The position numbers and the translations under genes are program-made. A stretch of DNA of 64,000 bases from a virus: IMG/VR virus record IMGVR_UViG_3300047091_000002, positions 55,488 to 119,487 of that record, one strand, 5' to 3'. Numbering within the stretch: the first letter of the stretch is position 1; each line of letters starts with the position of its first letter. Positions 36,244 to 44,808 of the stretch are shown piece by piece. The notes beneath the pieces were generated by a model, which was not told the DNA's origin, did no database searches, and saw only the letters and a program-made list of their open reading frames with translations.

Positions 36244-36459
36244 ATGTCTTACCACGCCAACTACTACGACCGGGAGCCTTACCACTTTGAGCAAATCTCT
36301 TTTGAAGAAATGCTTGGATGGGTCGCTCGTGAAAGTAAGCTAACCGGTGAAAAGCAATCTGATCTTATGAGCCTGATCTGCGGAAACGGGATGCGAAATT
36401 CATTTGGAAATATTGTCCGCAGAGTTGGCCCGGACAGATTCTATATTTACCTTTACTGA
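36244..36459 (+). CDS. Hypothetical protein, 71 aa
   Basis: Start at ATG 36244, behind GGAGG. MSYHANYYDREPYHFEQISF; rich in Tyr, with a G- and C-richer codon choice than genes further right. Not recognised. Confidence 0.6.
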   Translation: MSYHANYYDREPYHFEQISFEEMLGWVARESKLTGEKQSDLMSLICGNGMRNSFGNIVRRVGPDRFYIYLY

Positions 36460-36483
36460 TGCCCGTTTACTGAGATAACCGTT

Positions 36484-36600
36484 ATGAAATTTTTACAACT
36501 CCTAATCAATCAATTCGCGATCAACGTCACAACCGCAGATGGCGAAGACCTAAACATCAATGTCCTCAACCTGACGGCGGTTACAAAATCCAAGTATTGA
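36484..36600 (+). CDS. Small protein, 38 aa
   Basis: MKFLQLLINQFAINVTTADG; beta-like. No clear Shine-Dalgarno. Not recognised. Confidence 0.4.
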   Translation: MKFLQLLINQFAINVTTADGEDLNINVLNLTAVTKSKY

Positions 36601-36614
36601 ATCTATGAGGTATT

Positions 36615-36959
36615 ATGTTCTCAACTACAATAGAATCTGGGGGAATGAAGAGATCCCTTACGTTATTTGTTGACGACATAGATGTAGGATTTATTTTTAT
36701 CCGTATTGACAAATTAACGGGGACATTTTCTACTCTTAATGTTTATTATAAATATAGAGGGAAGGGATACGCCCAACAAATACTTAAAGATGCTATTAAG
36801 CATTGCCAACTCCTCGGACTACGGAAAATTGAAACCTCTATTCTTGCCAAAAACAAAACCTCAATGCACATACACAAGAAAGTCGGATTCGAGATAGTTT
36901 CATCAAAATCTACCATTCAAGGAAAAGAATTCTTTTTACGGAAAATTTTGTCTAAATAG
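36615..36959 (+). CDS. GNAT-family N-acetyltransferase
   Basis: The 114-residue protein contains the acetyl-CoA-binding motif YRGKGYAQQIL (residues 47-57) and the later NKTSMHIHKKVGFE (80-93), the usual Asn and GF positions of GNAT enzymes. It is shorter than most members (about 150), lacking part of the N-terminal strands. The acceptor is unknown; phage members may modify host or phage proteins. Confidence 0.8.
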   Translation: MFSTTIESGGMKRSLTLFVDDIDVGFIFIRIDKLTGTFSTLNVYYKYRGKGYAQQILKDAIKHCQLLGLRKIETSILAKNKTSMHIHKKVGFEIVSSKSTIQGKEFFLRKILSK

Positions 36960-36968
36960 GAGAATAGC

Positions 36969-37172
36969 ATGGACAACAAACAATTTGTACGAATCGCTTG
37001 GCTTGCTATCGAACAACTTCAAAATCGGTACGAAAATGATAGAGAATGGAGAATAGGATACCGAGATGAAGCCCTTGAGATATTTGATTCTTTGACTGAT
37101 AAGCAAAGAGAAGAGATGTATCAGCAATACAGAGTATCAAGGCACGACATTGAAACGTGGGGAGGTTATTAA
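36969..37172 (+). CDS. Hypothetical protein, 67 aa
   Basis: Shine-Dalgarno AGGAGAATAG. Helical, acidic (MDNKQFVRIAWLAIEQLQNR). Its stop overlaps the ATG of the following interrupted frame. Confidence 0.6.
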   Translation: MDNKQFVRIAWLAIEQLQNRYENDREWRIGYRDEALEIFDSLTDKQREEMYQQYRVSRHDIETWGGY

Positions 37173-37252
37173 TGCCAACCCACATCTGTCTTGTAACTAA
37201 TATTTAAGATGGTCCTTGTTACGAATGTGATGCAGAAAGTGAGAAATTAATC
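37172..37252 (+). pseudogene. Short frame with TAA, in frame with the next gene
   Basis: ATG 37172 overlaps the preceding stop and follows GGAGG. After 11 codons a TAA (37205-37207) stops it, but the same frame then continues (DGPCYECDAESEKLI) into the ATG of the next gene. Either a small zinc-ribbon gene lost by mutation or an N-terminal extension of the next protein. Confidence 0.35.
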
Positions 37253-37612
37253 ATGGATAACGAAAAGACAGCTTCCATAAATCTAGATGGCATTAAAATG
37301 AAGGTAGTTTCATCTAGTGGAGTTATTGGTTCCGAAACTATTTTTACTTTTTGGCAAACTGGGAATCTTGTGTACGCCGATTACGTTGGCGGAGATATAA
37401 TTAAAGGATTTCTAGCGGGAAAAAGTTCAAATAACGGAGAAGAACTTGACTTTCGATATGTTCAGTTAGACATCAATGGAAATTTTGACAGTGGCACTTC
37501 AACATGCGATGTTTTTAGAAACAAAAAAGGAAATATTGAAATGCGGGAATACTTTGCGTGGACCTCTCGAAAAGGAGAGGGAAAAAATATACTGAAGGAA
37601 ATAAAAGAATAA
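37253..37612 (+). CDS. Avidin-like barrel protein (often named N-acetylglutamate synthase)
   Basis: The 119-residue sequence, with SETIFTFWQTGNLVYADYVGGDI, GELDF-like EELDFRYVQLD, and the final FAWTSRKGEGKNILKEI, follows a small bacterial family commonly but doubtfully annotated N-acetylglutamate synthase. The repeated beta strands suggest a small barrel. Biochemical function is not established. Confidence 0.6.
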   Translation: MDNEKTASINLDGIKMKVVSSSGVIGSETIFTFWQTGNLVYADYVGGDIIKGFLAGKSSNNGEELDFRYVQLDINGNFDSGTSTCDVFRNKKGNIEMREYFAWTSRKGEGKNILKEIKE

Positions 37613-37614
37613 TT

Positions 37615-37779
37615 ATGTTGCCTAAATTAGTTAAGAGAAACGCAATCCAACCTAAACAACTAATTCTGAAGCCTACCTTACGAGACCTCTCGCGTAATCT
37701 AACTCTGATAGTTAAAGAATTTAGGGCTACGAAGAGGTTGGAGAATTCCAGAAACCAATTTCAACAACTATTTAAGTAA
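37615..37779 (+). CDS. Basic small protein, 54 aa
   Basis: MLPKLVKRNAIQPKQLILKP; highly basic helix after a Pro-rich start. ATG 37615 is chosen. Not recognised. Confidence 0.5.
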   Translation: MLPKLVKRNAIQPKQLILKPTLRDLSRNLTLIVKEFRATKRLENSRNQFQQLFK

Positions 37780-37793
37780 AAGAGACTTCGGAT

Positions 37794-38069
37794 ATGAATA
37801 AAAGGATAATTTCTTGGAGCGTTGGTGAAGTAACATTCAGTCGGGGTTTTATCTTCGGAAATTATAATAATTCCTACTCGGCATTTACTAAGTTAATTAA
37901 AGAAGCCAAGAAGGATTTCCCTAGCCTGTCTAACGAAGACATCGAGTTAAGTAAAATAACCAAAAGCTCTTATATGAAGGGCTTTATCTTTGTTAGCTTC
38001 CCCGTCAGAGCTAAGATGGTTCACAAAGAGTATTCAAATTGGAGTAGATTCGATTTTGATGATCATTAG
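37794..38069 (+). CDS. Hypothetical protein, 91 aa
   Basis: MNKRIISWSVGEVTFSRGFI, aromatic and basic. Ends close to the Shine-Dalgarno of the next gene. Not recognised. Confidence 0.55.
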   Translation: MNKRIISWSVGEVTFSRGFIFGNYNNSYSAFTKLIKEAKKDFPSLSNEDIELSKITKSSYMKGFIFVSFPVRAKMVHKEYSNWSRFDFDDH

Positions 38070-38077
38070 GAGGATGT

Positions 38078-38218
38078 ATGAAACTATATAGATTTTATTG
38101 GAATGGCGGGAGAATGATTGATAAGACTGGCGAAACACCACAAGAAGCTATCCAAAAAATAGAATTCAAAGATATTCTTGATGCCCCGGATAGTTACGAA
38201 GAAATTTTTGAAGAATAA
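38078..38218 (+). CDS. Small acidic protein, 46 aa
   Basis: TTAGGAGGATGT precedes ATG. MKLYRFYWNGGRMIDKTGET, ending in acidic residues. Not recognised. Confidence 0.55.
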   Translation: MKLYRFYWNGGRMIDKTGETPQEAIQKIEFKDILDAPDSYEEIFEE

Positions 38219-38267
38219 AAGAGCTTAATGAAAACGGACACGTTAAAATAACATTCGGAGGTTAGTT

Positions 38268-38417
38268 ATGACTACAGTTATATATGAGAAGATTGATCCC
38301 AGTCTAGGCAGTATAACAGCAGCAGGGTGGGTTGCATTGACATTGTTTGCATTGCACCTAATTGCAATTTCCATAAACCATATAAAAGTAACAACCTTGA
38401 ACCTTAACCAACGATAA
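38268..38417 (+). CDS. Small membrane protein, 49 aa
   Basis: CGGAGG precedes ATG. One hydrophobic span (AAGWVALTLFALHLIAISI) in the middle. Not recognised. Confidence 0.55.
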   Translation: MTTVIYEKIDPSLGSITAAGWVALTLFALHLIAISINHIKVTTLNLNQR

Positions 38418-38427
38418 AGGATATACT

Positions 38428-38664
38428 ATGAGATATAAATCTGATAAAACACTTGGATGCGGTTGTTTTTTGTTAATTATTGCATTTAATCTTACCGTTG
38501 GCGCTCTAGCATTTCAATACTCTCTCTCTACAGTATTCGGGAAAAACATCCCTTGGTACGGAGATGTTATTGCGGGGTTATTTCTAGGGGAATTTACAAT
38601 TCCTTGTGCTATCGTTTGTTGGATTATAACACTTTGCGGAGTTGAAGCTCCCTTTGTAAGATAA
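38428..38664 (+). CDS. Membrane protein, 78 aa
   Basis: Two hydrophobic spans (CGCFLLIIAFNLTVGALAF and FTIPCAIVCWIITLCGV) after a basic start. Possible superinfection or membrane protein; not recognised. Confidence 0.6.
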   Translation: MRYKSDKTLGCGCFLLIIAFNLTVGALAFQYSLSTVFGKNIPWYGDVIAGLFLGEFTIPCAIVCWIITLCGVEAPFVR

Positions 38665-38687
38665 AGATGGGGTAGAGGAACCCTAAA

Positions 38688-39008
38688 ATGACAGAAAGAA
38701 TTTTTGCATGTTGCGGAGGAACCAGCCCTTATCATATAAAATATTGTCAGTATGCGCCCGAAAACAAAGATAAGCAGCTTGTAGTCAAGCCAGTAATTCC
38801 CTTACTAGGCGATGATGGAAAGCCGAATGGGCGTTATTATGCTGATTTCCCAGAGAAAACCATAATACACGGATGGAATACGGAGAGGGTTGCCGTATAT
38901 GCATACGGAGTTGCTCCAAAAAATGTAATATGTGAAGAACCTAGATATTTTTCGTATGTCGGTACGTGTTTAACAGAAGTTCAATATATTGATTCGGAGG
39001 AATGTTAG
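38688..39008 (+). CDS. Hypothetical protein, 106 aa
   Basis: Starts MTERIFACCGGTSPYHIKYC; Cys-rich at both ends. It stops one base before the next ATG. Not recognised. Confidence 0.55.
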   Translation: MTERIFACCGGTSPYHIKYCQYAPENKDKQLVVKPVIPLLGDDGKPNGRYYADFPEKTIIHGWNTERVAVYAYGVAPKNVICEEPRYFSYVGTCLTEVQYIDSEEC

Positions 39009-39194
39009 ATGTCAACAATTATAATTTCTTGTCACTGCGAGAATTCCTATCAGGATGAAAAATATGGATTCCATAAAAGAGTTCATAACCTTACAACACT
39101 ACCCAAAATTTCAGAAGGACAGCAGACAAAAGGTGGTAGACCAGTTAAAGCCAGATGCACAATCTGTTCAAATGTTAAAGAAGTTAAAAATTAG
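39009..39194 (+). CDS. Small Cys-containing protein, 61 aa
   Basis: MSTIIISCHCENSYQDEKYG, with CHC and a later CTIC: a likely four-Cys zinc site. GGAGGA lies before the start. Confidence 0.55.
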   Translation: MSTIIISCHCENSYQDEKYGFHKRVHNLTTLPKISEGQQTKGGRPVKARCTICSNVKEVKN

Positions 39195-39203
39195 GAAAAT
39201 ACA

Positions 39204-39644
39204 ATGGATATTGAAAAGGATTTGCAAAATCTTGCCGTACTTAGGGCAAACAACAAGGGACACATAATTGGTATTTTTAATGCGCTCGATGAAAATATAC
39301 AAGAGGCTATATGCCCTAGATGTAATAAATCTGTATTTATCAATTTGAAACGATTCTCATCTCAACTTATGACAGGTAGGGCATTATTTGAAGAATGCCA
39401 AGAATCGCTGCTAACAGCAAAATTTGGATTTGAAGTTACTGAAAATCTCTCGAATTATCCAAGCGTATATCAAGATGAAACCACCCTTAGAGTCATCTTA
39501 ACTGGTTGGAAGGGGTCAACCGTAATCTATGAGGCTCTAAAATTCGCTTTGGAAAATGATTTTCTTACCAAATGCGCGGCAGACGGAGTTTCTAAAGAAG
39601 AAGTTCAACAAGCTTTACATGCTCTAGGCGGAGTAGTTGACTAG
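39204..39644 (+). CDS. Hypothetical protein with Cys pair, 146 aa
   Basis: MDIEKDLQNLAVLRANNKGH, with a CPRC knuckle near residue 38 and a mainly helical C-terminus. Not recognised. Confidence 0.55.
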   Translation: MDIEKDLQNLAVLRANNKGHIIGIFNALDENIQEAICPRCNKSVFINLKRFSSQLMTGRALFEECQESLLTAKFGFEVTENLSNYPSVYQDETTLRVILTGWKGSTVIYEALKFALENDFLTKCAADGVSKEEVQQALHALGGVVD

Positions 39645-39659
39645 AAAAACGAGGTTATT

Positions 39660-39839
39660 ATGAGAAGTAACAAATACTTCCATCCAGAAAAATATTCCAA
39701 TTCCATTACTATTTTAGATAGATTAGTTGATACAAGCCCGATGTCTAAAACAGGGAATGATTGGATAAAAAGGATAAGGGGCAGATTAATGGAGTCAGAA
39801 AATTATCTTGCGTGGGAGTATAAAGTCAAAAAATCATGA
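39660..39839 (+). CDS. Small basic protein, 59 aa
   Basis: GAGG precedes ATG 39660. MRSNKYFHPEKYSNSITILD. Coupled to the next gene (ATGA). Confidence 0.55.
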   Translation: MRSNKYFHPEKYSNSITILDRLVDTSPMSKTGNDWIKRIRGRLMESENYLAWEYKVKKS

Positions 39840-39991
39840 AGGCTACGATTATTAAAACTACTATCATCTGTATAGTTCAATGTCCCAATTGCAAATACAA
39901 ACAAGACTACGCAAATCAAAGAGAACCCGGAGATCCCTTTTGGTGCTGTATGTGCAATTGGAAAGGCGAGGTTGGTAAAAATGCCGCTTAA
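39836..39991 (+). CDS. Zinc-ribbon microprotein, 51 aa
   Basis: CPNC and CCMC pairs about 20 residues apart form a standard zinc ribbon (QCPNCKYKQDYANQRE). Overlaps neighbours on both sides. Confidence 0.6.
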   Translation: MKATIIKTTIICIVQCPNCKYKQDYANQREPGDPFWCCMCNWKGEVGKNAA

Positions 39992-40202
39992 AGAATATGA
40001 AGTTAGAAATATACTTACAAATACGATAGTTGTGGAAGCTTATTTGGATTTACTTAGTCGCAATCTTTTTACCCATCCAAATTCATACCCAGAAGATGTA
40101 GAAAAAGAACTTCCAAAAATAATAGAAATGGTAGGAATACTTTCTCGAACCACAACTAGACTATTAGAAATCTATGATAACCGTAATTCTAATCTCACCT
40201 AA
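39981..40202 (+). CDS. Hypothetical protein, 73 aa
   Basis: ATG 39981 behind GAGG is preferred to the earlier GTG. MPLKEYEVRNILTNTIVVEA; helical. Overlaps the SPOUT gene by 29 bases. Confidence 0.55.
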   Translation: MPLKEYEVRNILTNTIVVEAYLDLLSRNLFTHPNSYPEDVEKELPKIIEMVGILSRTTTRLLEIYDNRNSNLT

Positions 40203-40635
40203 AGACGAATTTAATGTTGCTCAATCCTTAAGAAATCTAGCAGAATTAGCCGGAGATGAGCCAGCTAAATTAGTTGTTGTTAATCGTAGATACGTACCGG
40301 CAACAGGAGAAAAAGGCGATAGAAAACCCCGACCCTTTAGAATGAAGGCGTATGACCACGTTCAAGTTGAATATCATGAATCAATTCCTAATTGGGCTTA
40401 TCTTGATTCTGGAAGAACTGTTGTGGTAGAATGTTTAGACTGGGCTACATCCCTTCCTACCTTTAAACACCCTAAAAATCCTATCTATATATTCGGACCA
40501 GAAGATGGAAATATCCCTAAATGGATTATCGAAAAGACAAAGAAGTATGTTAAAGTAGAGACTCTCGAATGTCTCAACTTGGCAATGGCAGTGGGGATTG
40601 TAATTTATGACAAGAAAATTAATCGCCAGGCGTAG
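40174..40635 (+). CDS. SPOUT (TrmH/SpoU-like) RNA methyltransferase
   Basis: The C-terminal half carries the trefoil-knot signatures of SpoU/TrmH enzymes: IFGPEDGNIPKWI (about 107-118) and LNLAMAVGIVIYD (134-146), the latter normally beginning SLN but here CLN. The N-terminus (MITVILISPKDEFNVAQSLR) includes the usual N-AQSLRNL RNA-binding/active-site segment. Such enzymes 2'-O-methylate tRNA or rRNA using SAM. At 153 residues it matches minimal TrmL-like size. A shorter relative is at 60407. Confidence 0.8.
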   Translation: MITVILISPKDEFNVAQSLRNLAELAGDEPAKLVVVNRRYVPATGEKGDRKPRPFRMKAYDHVQVEYHESIPNWAYLDSGRTVVVECLDWATSLPTFKHPKNPIYIFGPEDGNIPKWIIEKTKKYVKVETLECLNLAMAVGIVIYDKKINRQA

Positions 40636-40879
40636 ACCCGGAAATTGTTTCCTATGTAACAGCGGAGATGCGGTATTTGGCATGGATATTCAATGGTCGG
40701 ATACCTCAACCAATGCCCATGCCACAGATTTAATATGTAGAAAATGCTTCGAGGAGTTCTACAAAACTTATACAAACCTATTTTTGCCGGAATTGGATTG
40801 GGCACAAATAGATTTTTCCAAACGAGTATTTAAATCTCCAGTAACTCTAACTTTGGAGGAAGAAGATGTTATTACTTAA
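40607..40879 (+). CDS. Zinc-ribbon protein, 90 aa
   Basis: CFLC at 14-17 and CRKC at 44-47 make a zinc-binding knuckle pair; a basic N-terminus (MTRKLIARRRPGN) may bind nucleic acid. Overlaps the SPOUT gene, so it is coupled. Confidence 0.6.
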   Translation: MTRKLIARRRPGNCFLCNSGDAVFGMDIQWSDTSTNAHATDLICRKCFEEFYKTYTNLFLPELDWAQIDFSKRVFKSPVTLTLEEEDVIT

Positions 40880-41249
40880 TCCCAACCCCCATGTTAATGA
40901 TCGGAGTGTCCCTGATTTACGATGGCTAGGTTATTTTTGCGATCAAGATAAGATGTTCCATAAAGATGGGGTATCTCAATTCTACAATACCCATTGTATT
41001 ACCTGCGGAACTAGAGTTATAGATGTGAATTATCGAGTATTCATACTCCCCACTCCAAAAACCTCGATAGAAGCGCTACAAATGATAGCAGAGATTGCTA
41101 AGGAGATAATTTCTAACGCGCAGGGTATTGCGTTTGATCAACATAAAATTCTTCTAATATGCGAGTATATGTTAAAGGTTAAAATAGAATGCAATTGCTA
41201 TATGTGCAGACATAACATGTACCCAATTCAAATGCAATACGTAGAGTAA
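40866..41249 (+). CDS. Cys-rich hypothetical protein, 127 aa
   Basis: CITC near residue 45 and CNCYMC near 113 are possible zinc ligands. GGAGGA precedes the start. Not recognised. Confidence 0.55.
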   Translation: MLLLNPNPHVNDRSVPDLRWLGYFCDQDKMFHKDGVSQFYNTHCITCGTRVIDVNYRVFILPTPKTSIEALQMIAEIAKEIISNAQGIAFDQHKILLICEYMLKVKIECNCYMCRHNMYPIQMQYVE

Positions 41250-41273
41250 ATTCTACATCAAAAGGAGAATAAA

Positions 41274-41612
41274 ATGGATATTTACGATGAGGAAATACAA
41301 AGATTAACTACTGCTAGTAGGATTGCTATAATGGATTCGTGGTATGGTGCAGGCCCATTATTCCAGTTCTTAAATAAAACTGGAAAATTTGAAATATTTG
41401 GCTTTTGCCCTACTATGGTAAAAGGAAGCATTTGGGAAAGGAGCAAAGATTTCTATGTAGAATCTATAGGATTTGAATTAACCCGACTAATCACTGACTC
41501 TTCTATACCTCCTACTGCAAGTTTGATTACAAACGAGCATTTACCAGAGTTTGCAAAAATACAACGAGCGGCTGATAGAATATTTCAACGAGATCCTAAC
41601 AGGTTTAAATAA
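41274..41612 (+). CDS. MDIYD-family protein A, 112 aa
   Basis: Starts MDIYDEEIQRL, with AAGGAGAATA upstream. The next gene starts almost identically and has the same length and end region, so these are tandem duplicates. Not recognised. Confidence 0.6.
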   Translation: MDIYDEEIQRLTTASRIAIMDSWYGAGPLFQFLNKTGKFEIFGFCPTMVKGSIWERSKDFYVESIGFELTRLITDSSIPPTASLITNEHLPEFAKIQRAADRIFQRDPNRFK

Positions 41613-41622
41613 GGAAATTAGT

Positions 41623-41949
41623 ATGGATATTTATGATCTTGAAATCGATTATCTTCAAAAACATCCAGAGGATATAATGTTGCATTATAGAAAAGCCACT
41701 CCGCTTTTCGGATATGCGAGGCATCCAGATCACTATGTAGCTTTTATAGGATGCCTCGTGCTGATTCGGAGATTTAGCTTCGCAGTTGCAGAAACAGACG
41801 AATTAACCGAGGGTATTAGGGCGGATGAAAATATTCCGATTAGTGACGTGGATATATCCGTTGATAATCTCCACATATTTGCTCAATGGCAGCGACGGAT
41901 AGATATTATCCTTAACCGCCCTGTCGCCGCATCATTCTTGCCTAGGTGA
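41623..41949 (+). CDS. MDIYD-family protein B, 108 aa
   Basis: Start at ATG 41623 after AAGGAAATT; 'MDIYDLEIDYLQ' parallels the preceding gene, as do YARHPDHYVAF and the FAQWQRRIDIIL ending. Last gene before a promoter-driven cassette. Confidence 0.6.
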   Translation: MDIYDLEIDYLQKHPEDIMLHYRKATPLFGYARHPDHYVAFIGCLVLIRRFSFAVAETDELTEGIRADENIPISDVDISVDNLHIFAQWQRRIDIILNRPVAASFLPR

Positions 41950-41961
41950 TATTGAGATAAC

Positions 41962-41991
41962 TTGCGAAACTATCTTAGTTAGATGTATAAT
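41962..41991 (+). promoter_or_regulatory. Promoter of the duplicated-domain gene
   Basis: TTGCGA (41962-41967), 18-base spacer, TATAAT (41986-41991). A tight hairpin (ATAAGA/TCTTAT near 42021-42036) lies in the predicted leader. Confidence 0.6.
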
Positions 41992-42077
41992 AATTAACTA
42001 CTACAGCAATCGAAATTTGATAAGACTTGTCTTATTGTAAATCGTTAACCCTAATATTAGGAGAAAGTAAACAGAAA

Positions 42078-42917
42078 ATGAGTACAGTAAAATCATTAGC
42101 AAAAACGGATAGGGATTATACCCCTGTCCGGTTCAGGTTTTTAGCCGCCGGGCAGATGAAGATTCAAGTGAATCTTTCACCCCCCGTTAATCGCAGTTAC
42201 GGGCTTCGTTCTATTGGAGCATTTGAACCTGTAAATGCAACAGAAGCGGATGCCCATCTTGCTTTCTTTAAGTCCGCTACCAAATCAAATTCTCTAGCCG
42301 GAACTAAGGAACAGTACGCAGAAGCGTTGGTTCGAGAATCGAACGGAAATTTGAAGTGGCAAGTTCCGGTATCAAATCCTCACGGATTTAGTTCACATAT
42401 AGTTCGAGATGGATATGTTTCTTTCGTTTCAAGTGGGGCTGATCATCCAGAACTTGTTGCGTTCCTCACTCCCAAAACTGCTCTAAAAATGGGAATAGCA
42501 GCAGTCGCCCCCAATAATCTGGTAGAAGCGTTTGTACCATCTCTTGCTGGCACTGGTGCGGAGTATTTGCGGGGTCAAATCCGAATTACATCTAATGGAC
42601 GAATCAGATTTCAGGCTGCGCTAACGAAAGCTGAAAATCGTGACTACGGATTTGCAGAGAAGACTGAAAAGAATAGTACATACCGTGGACTATTCGATGT
42701 AGTTATCGCAAATGCTTCTGGAAAAAATTCGTCTTTGGCTGATACCGGACAGACATATTCGGAGGTGCGAGTTCGCGCCAGTGATTCAAATCTTAAGTGG
42801 CAGGTCCCAGCTACAAGTATGGAGGGAGTACCTCCCAGCAATCAACGAAAAGGATACATTTCCTTTACCACAAAAGGAATTCTTCCTGAGTTGCTTGAGT
42901 TTCTAAATAACCAGTAA
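42078..42917 (+). CDS. Duplicated-domain beta protein, 279 aa
   Basis: Start at ATG 42078. The protein is two copies of a roughly 135-residue unit; each has SLA-T--Y at its middle, then NLKWQVP and G-(Y)(V/I)SF..., ending PEL(V/L)-FL. A third, single copy is encoded at 44801. The gene has its own promoter (41962) and terminator (42947), so it is probably made in quantity. Family not recognised; it brackets the phosphohistidine-domain gene and may be its partner or substrate (inference). Confidence 0.6.
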   Translation: MSTVKSLAKTDRDYTPVRFRFLAAGQMKIQVNLSPPVNRSYGLRSIGAFEPVNATEADAHLAFFKSATKSNSLAGTKEQYAEALVRESNGNLKWQVPVSNPHGFSSHIVRDGYVSFVSSGADHPELVAFLTPKTALKMGIAAVAPNNLVEAFVPSLAGTGAEYLRGQIRITSNGRIRFQAALTKAENRDYGFAEKTEKNSTYRGLFDVVIANASGKNSSLADTGQTYSEVRVRASDSNLKWQVPATSMEGVPPSNQRKGYISFTTKGILPELLEFLNNQ

Positions 42918-42946
42918 ATAAAATAGTAGCTCACGTTAATTCGATA

Positions 42947-42977
42947 CGGGGGAAAAATTCCCCCGTAATTTTTTTGT
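42947..42977 (+). terminator. Intrinsic terminator
   Basis: ACGGGGG and CCCCCGT pair around AAAAATT; AATTTTTTTG follows. Among the clearest terminators in the window. Confidence 0.9.
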
Positions 42978-43083
42978 AACTAATTCAGATAAAGGATATT
43001 TATATAACCAACTCATGGAAAGATTATGTGATAGCGTCCCAAGGACGCAAAAAGCCCAAGGTTGCCGTAAACTTGGACGAATA

Positions 43084-44808
43084 ATGTTTAAAATCGGATT
43101 GCCTTCCGGGTTTAATCTTGCTCATGCCTACCTAACAAATATTAAAGATGTTAAAAACGGGAACACATTTTATCAGGATTCCGAGAAAGAAAAATTCGTT
43201 AGACCGGCTCCAACGGAACCTCGACATGGCTTTGTGGACAGCCGAGTAGTAAGGGTATCCGAATTCGATTCCGTGTTACCTAAAATTGCCGATGAAATGA
43301 TAGCGGCAGGGGAGCCGAATGGAGAAATGATTATTGCATCAACGATTACAGCTAGAGGGAATTCCGTTATAACTCCATGTCGGATAGTGGCTGGTCCCGG
43401 AAATGACGGGGCAACAAACGGCAAAAATACCACTGAAATACCACTTAAAATAGAATTTTTGCTTAACACTTTATTTGAGGAATTAGGAATATTCGATCAT
43501 ATAAATTTTTTTAAAGGTTGGCCCTACATAGAATTGGTAGATCCAATAATAAAGGGAGACAGTTCTCCGAAAATGCGTACGTCGCAATATACCCAAATTA
43601 GAGGAGGACCTAAACCTCCCAGCTACGGAGAAGGTAGGAAAATAAAAGTAGAAAGAGTGATTAAAGTGGAGCAGGATGCGAAAGATCCAGCAGCACTTTT
43701 GAAATGGGAATATCTTGTAAATGAGCTTAAGAAATTCGTAATTGAAGAAAATATTACGAAAACTCCCGTAATATGGCATCCAGGGGGTGCCATAACATCT
43801 CATTATGGTGCTCATGCCACAATCAATGATATACCGTATCTCACTGGTGAGGAGCCGGTAGTTGGACAAGTGATGGACACTGTTCAAGTTATTGGAGATA
43901 AAATAGATATTCATCAGATACGAGAAGGATTGTTAGCAGGATTAGCATCATCGAATATTGATTTTAACTCGGCATCGGAATATTTGCGAGGTGCTGTGGG
44001 GATCATCCATTTGATGGGTTATTTGGATCCTTGCCATCCCGCTACCGCACGACTTATCGGATTTGCATTCGGTAGAGCGGTGCGAGTTTTAATAGCCTTG
44101 CCATGCGGAGAAGCTAGACATGCAACCGTAGATTCTTTTTTCCTTAAAAATTTATTATTGGATTCGCTTATAGATAGAGTATCCGTATATTCCAAGATCT
44201 GGAGTATGGATATTACAGAAGCATTATCAAAACTCGGAAGTTGCCAATATCTATTTCAGAATATTAAATGGGGTGCCGGATATGGGGGTCCAAAATGGGC
44301 TAAATGCACGAAATCTTTGTTAAATTTTGTTAAAGCTATTGAAATTTTTATACGTAAGCCTACAATAGTTAGATCTAAAAGATTAATCATCCTATTTAAT
44401 GCCGTTGTTAATGAAGCGCATAACGGCGGATGGTGGTTTAACAAACTATTACATGATAATTATACGCTTGATACCATTAAGCGTTTGCCGATTTTGGCAA
44501 TTCCTGGATTTATGATAGTAGAAAGTCAAATTTCTTCTTCAGAAGAATACAAGCCTGTAGAAATGGTGAAGATATTTAAAGAAGGGTTCGAGAAGACAGA
44601 AAAAATGATTCCGAAGTATATTCCACCAATAAAGAATTCGGAAATAACCGAATATTGTGATTGCGAATGTTGTTGCAAAGAAGCAAAAACGCTGCTAGTG
44701 AAAAAAGAAATTCCAAAAATACCCAAAATTGAAGAAATGTTATCCAGTAAGAAAAAGAAATTGGGAGTTGGATCTATAATATCGGAGGCTAAGAAAAGAA
44801 ATGCTTAA
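43084..44808 (+). CDS. PEP-utilising-enzyme-like protein with phosphohistidine domain
   Basis: From ATG 43084 the product has 574 residues (an upstream ATG at 43015 gives 597). Residues 232-261 (PGGAITSHYGAHATINDIPY) fit the mobile domain of PEP synthase, PPDK and rifampin phosphotransferase, GGxTSH..., with His240 as the expected phospho-carrier. Earlier segments (FVDSRVVR near 50, GPGNDGATNGK near 104) resemble a degenerate ATP-grasp part. The C-terminal half is helical, then CDCECCC and a Lys-rich end. It probably moves phosphate or nucleotide groups onto an unknown acceptor. The start of the next gene overlaps its stop. Confidence 0.65.
   Translation: MFKIGLPSGFNLAHAYLTNIKDVKNGNTFYQDSEKEKFVRPAPTEPRHGFVDSRVVRVSEFDSVLPKIADEMIAAGEPNGEMIIASTITARGNSVITPCRIVAGPGNDGATNGKNTTEIPLKIEFLLNTLFEELGIFDHINFFKGWPYIELVDPIIKGDSSPKMRTSQYTQIRGGPKPPSYGEGRKIKVERVIKVEQDAKDPAALLKWEYLVNELKKFVIEENITKTPVIWHPGGAITSHYGAHATINDIPYLTGEEPVVGQVMDTVQVIGDKIDIHQIREGLLAGLASSNIDFNSASEYLRGAVGIIHLMGYLDPCHPATARLIGFAFGRAVRVLIALPCGEARHATVDSFFLKNLLLDSLIDRVSVYSKIWSMDITEALSKLGSCQYLFQNIKWGAGYGGPKWAKCTKSLLNFVKAIEIFIRKPTIVRSKRLIILFNAVVNEAHNGGWWFNKLLHDNYTLDTIKRLPILAIPGFMIVESQISSSEEYKPVEMVKIFKEGFEKTEKMIPKYIPPIKNSEITEYCDCECCCKEAKTLLVKKEIPKIPKIEEMLSSKKKKLGVGSIISEAKKRNA

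Noticed and set aside
36705-36740. TTGACAAAT inside the GNAT gene as a promoter
   Set aside because: No good -10 at 16-18 bases and it lies inside a supported coding sequence; probably chance.
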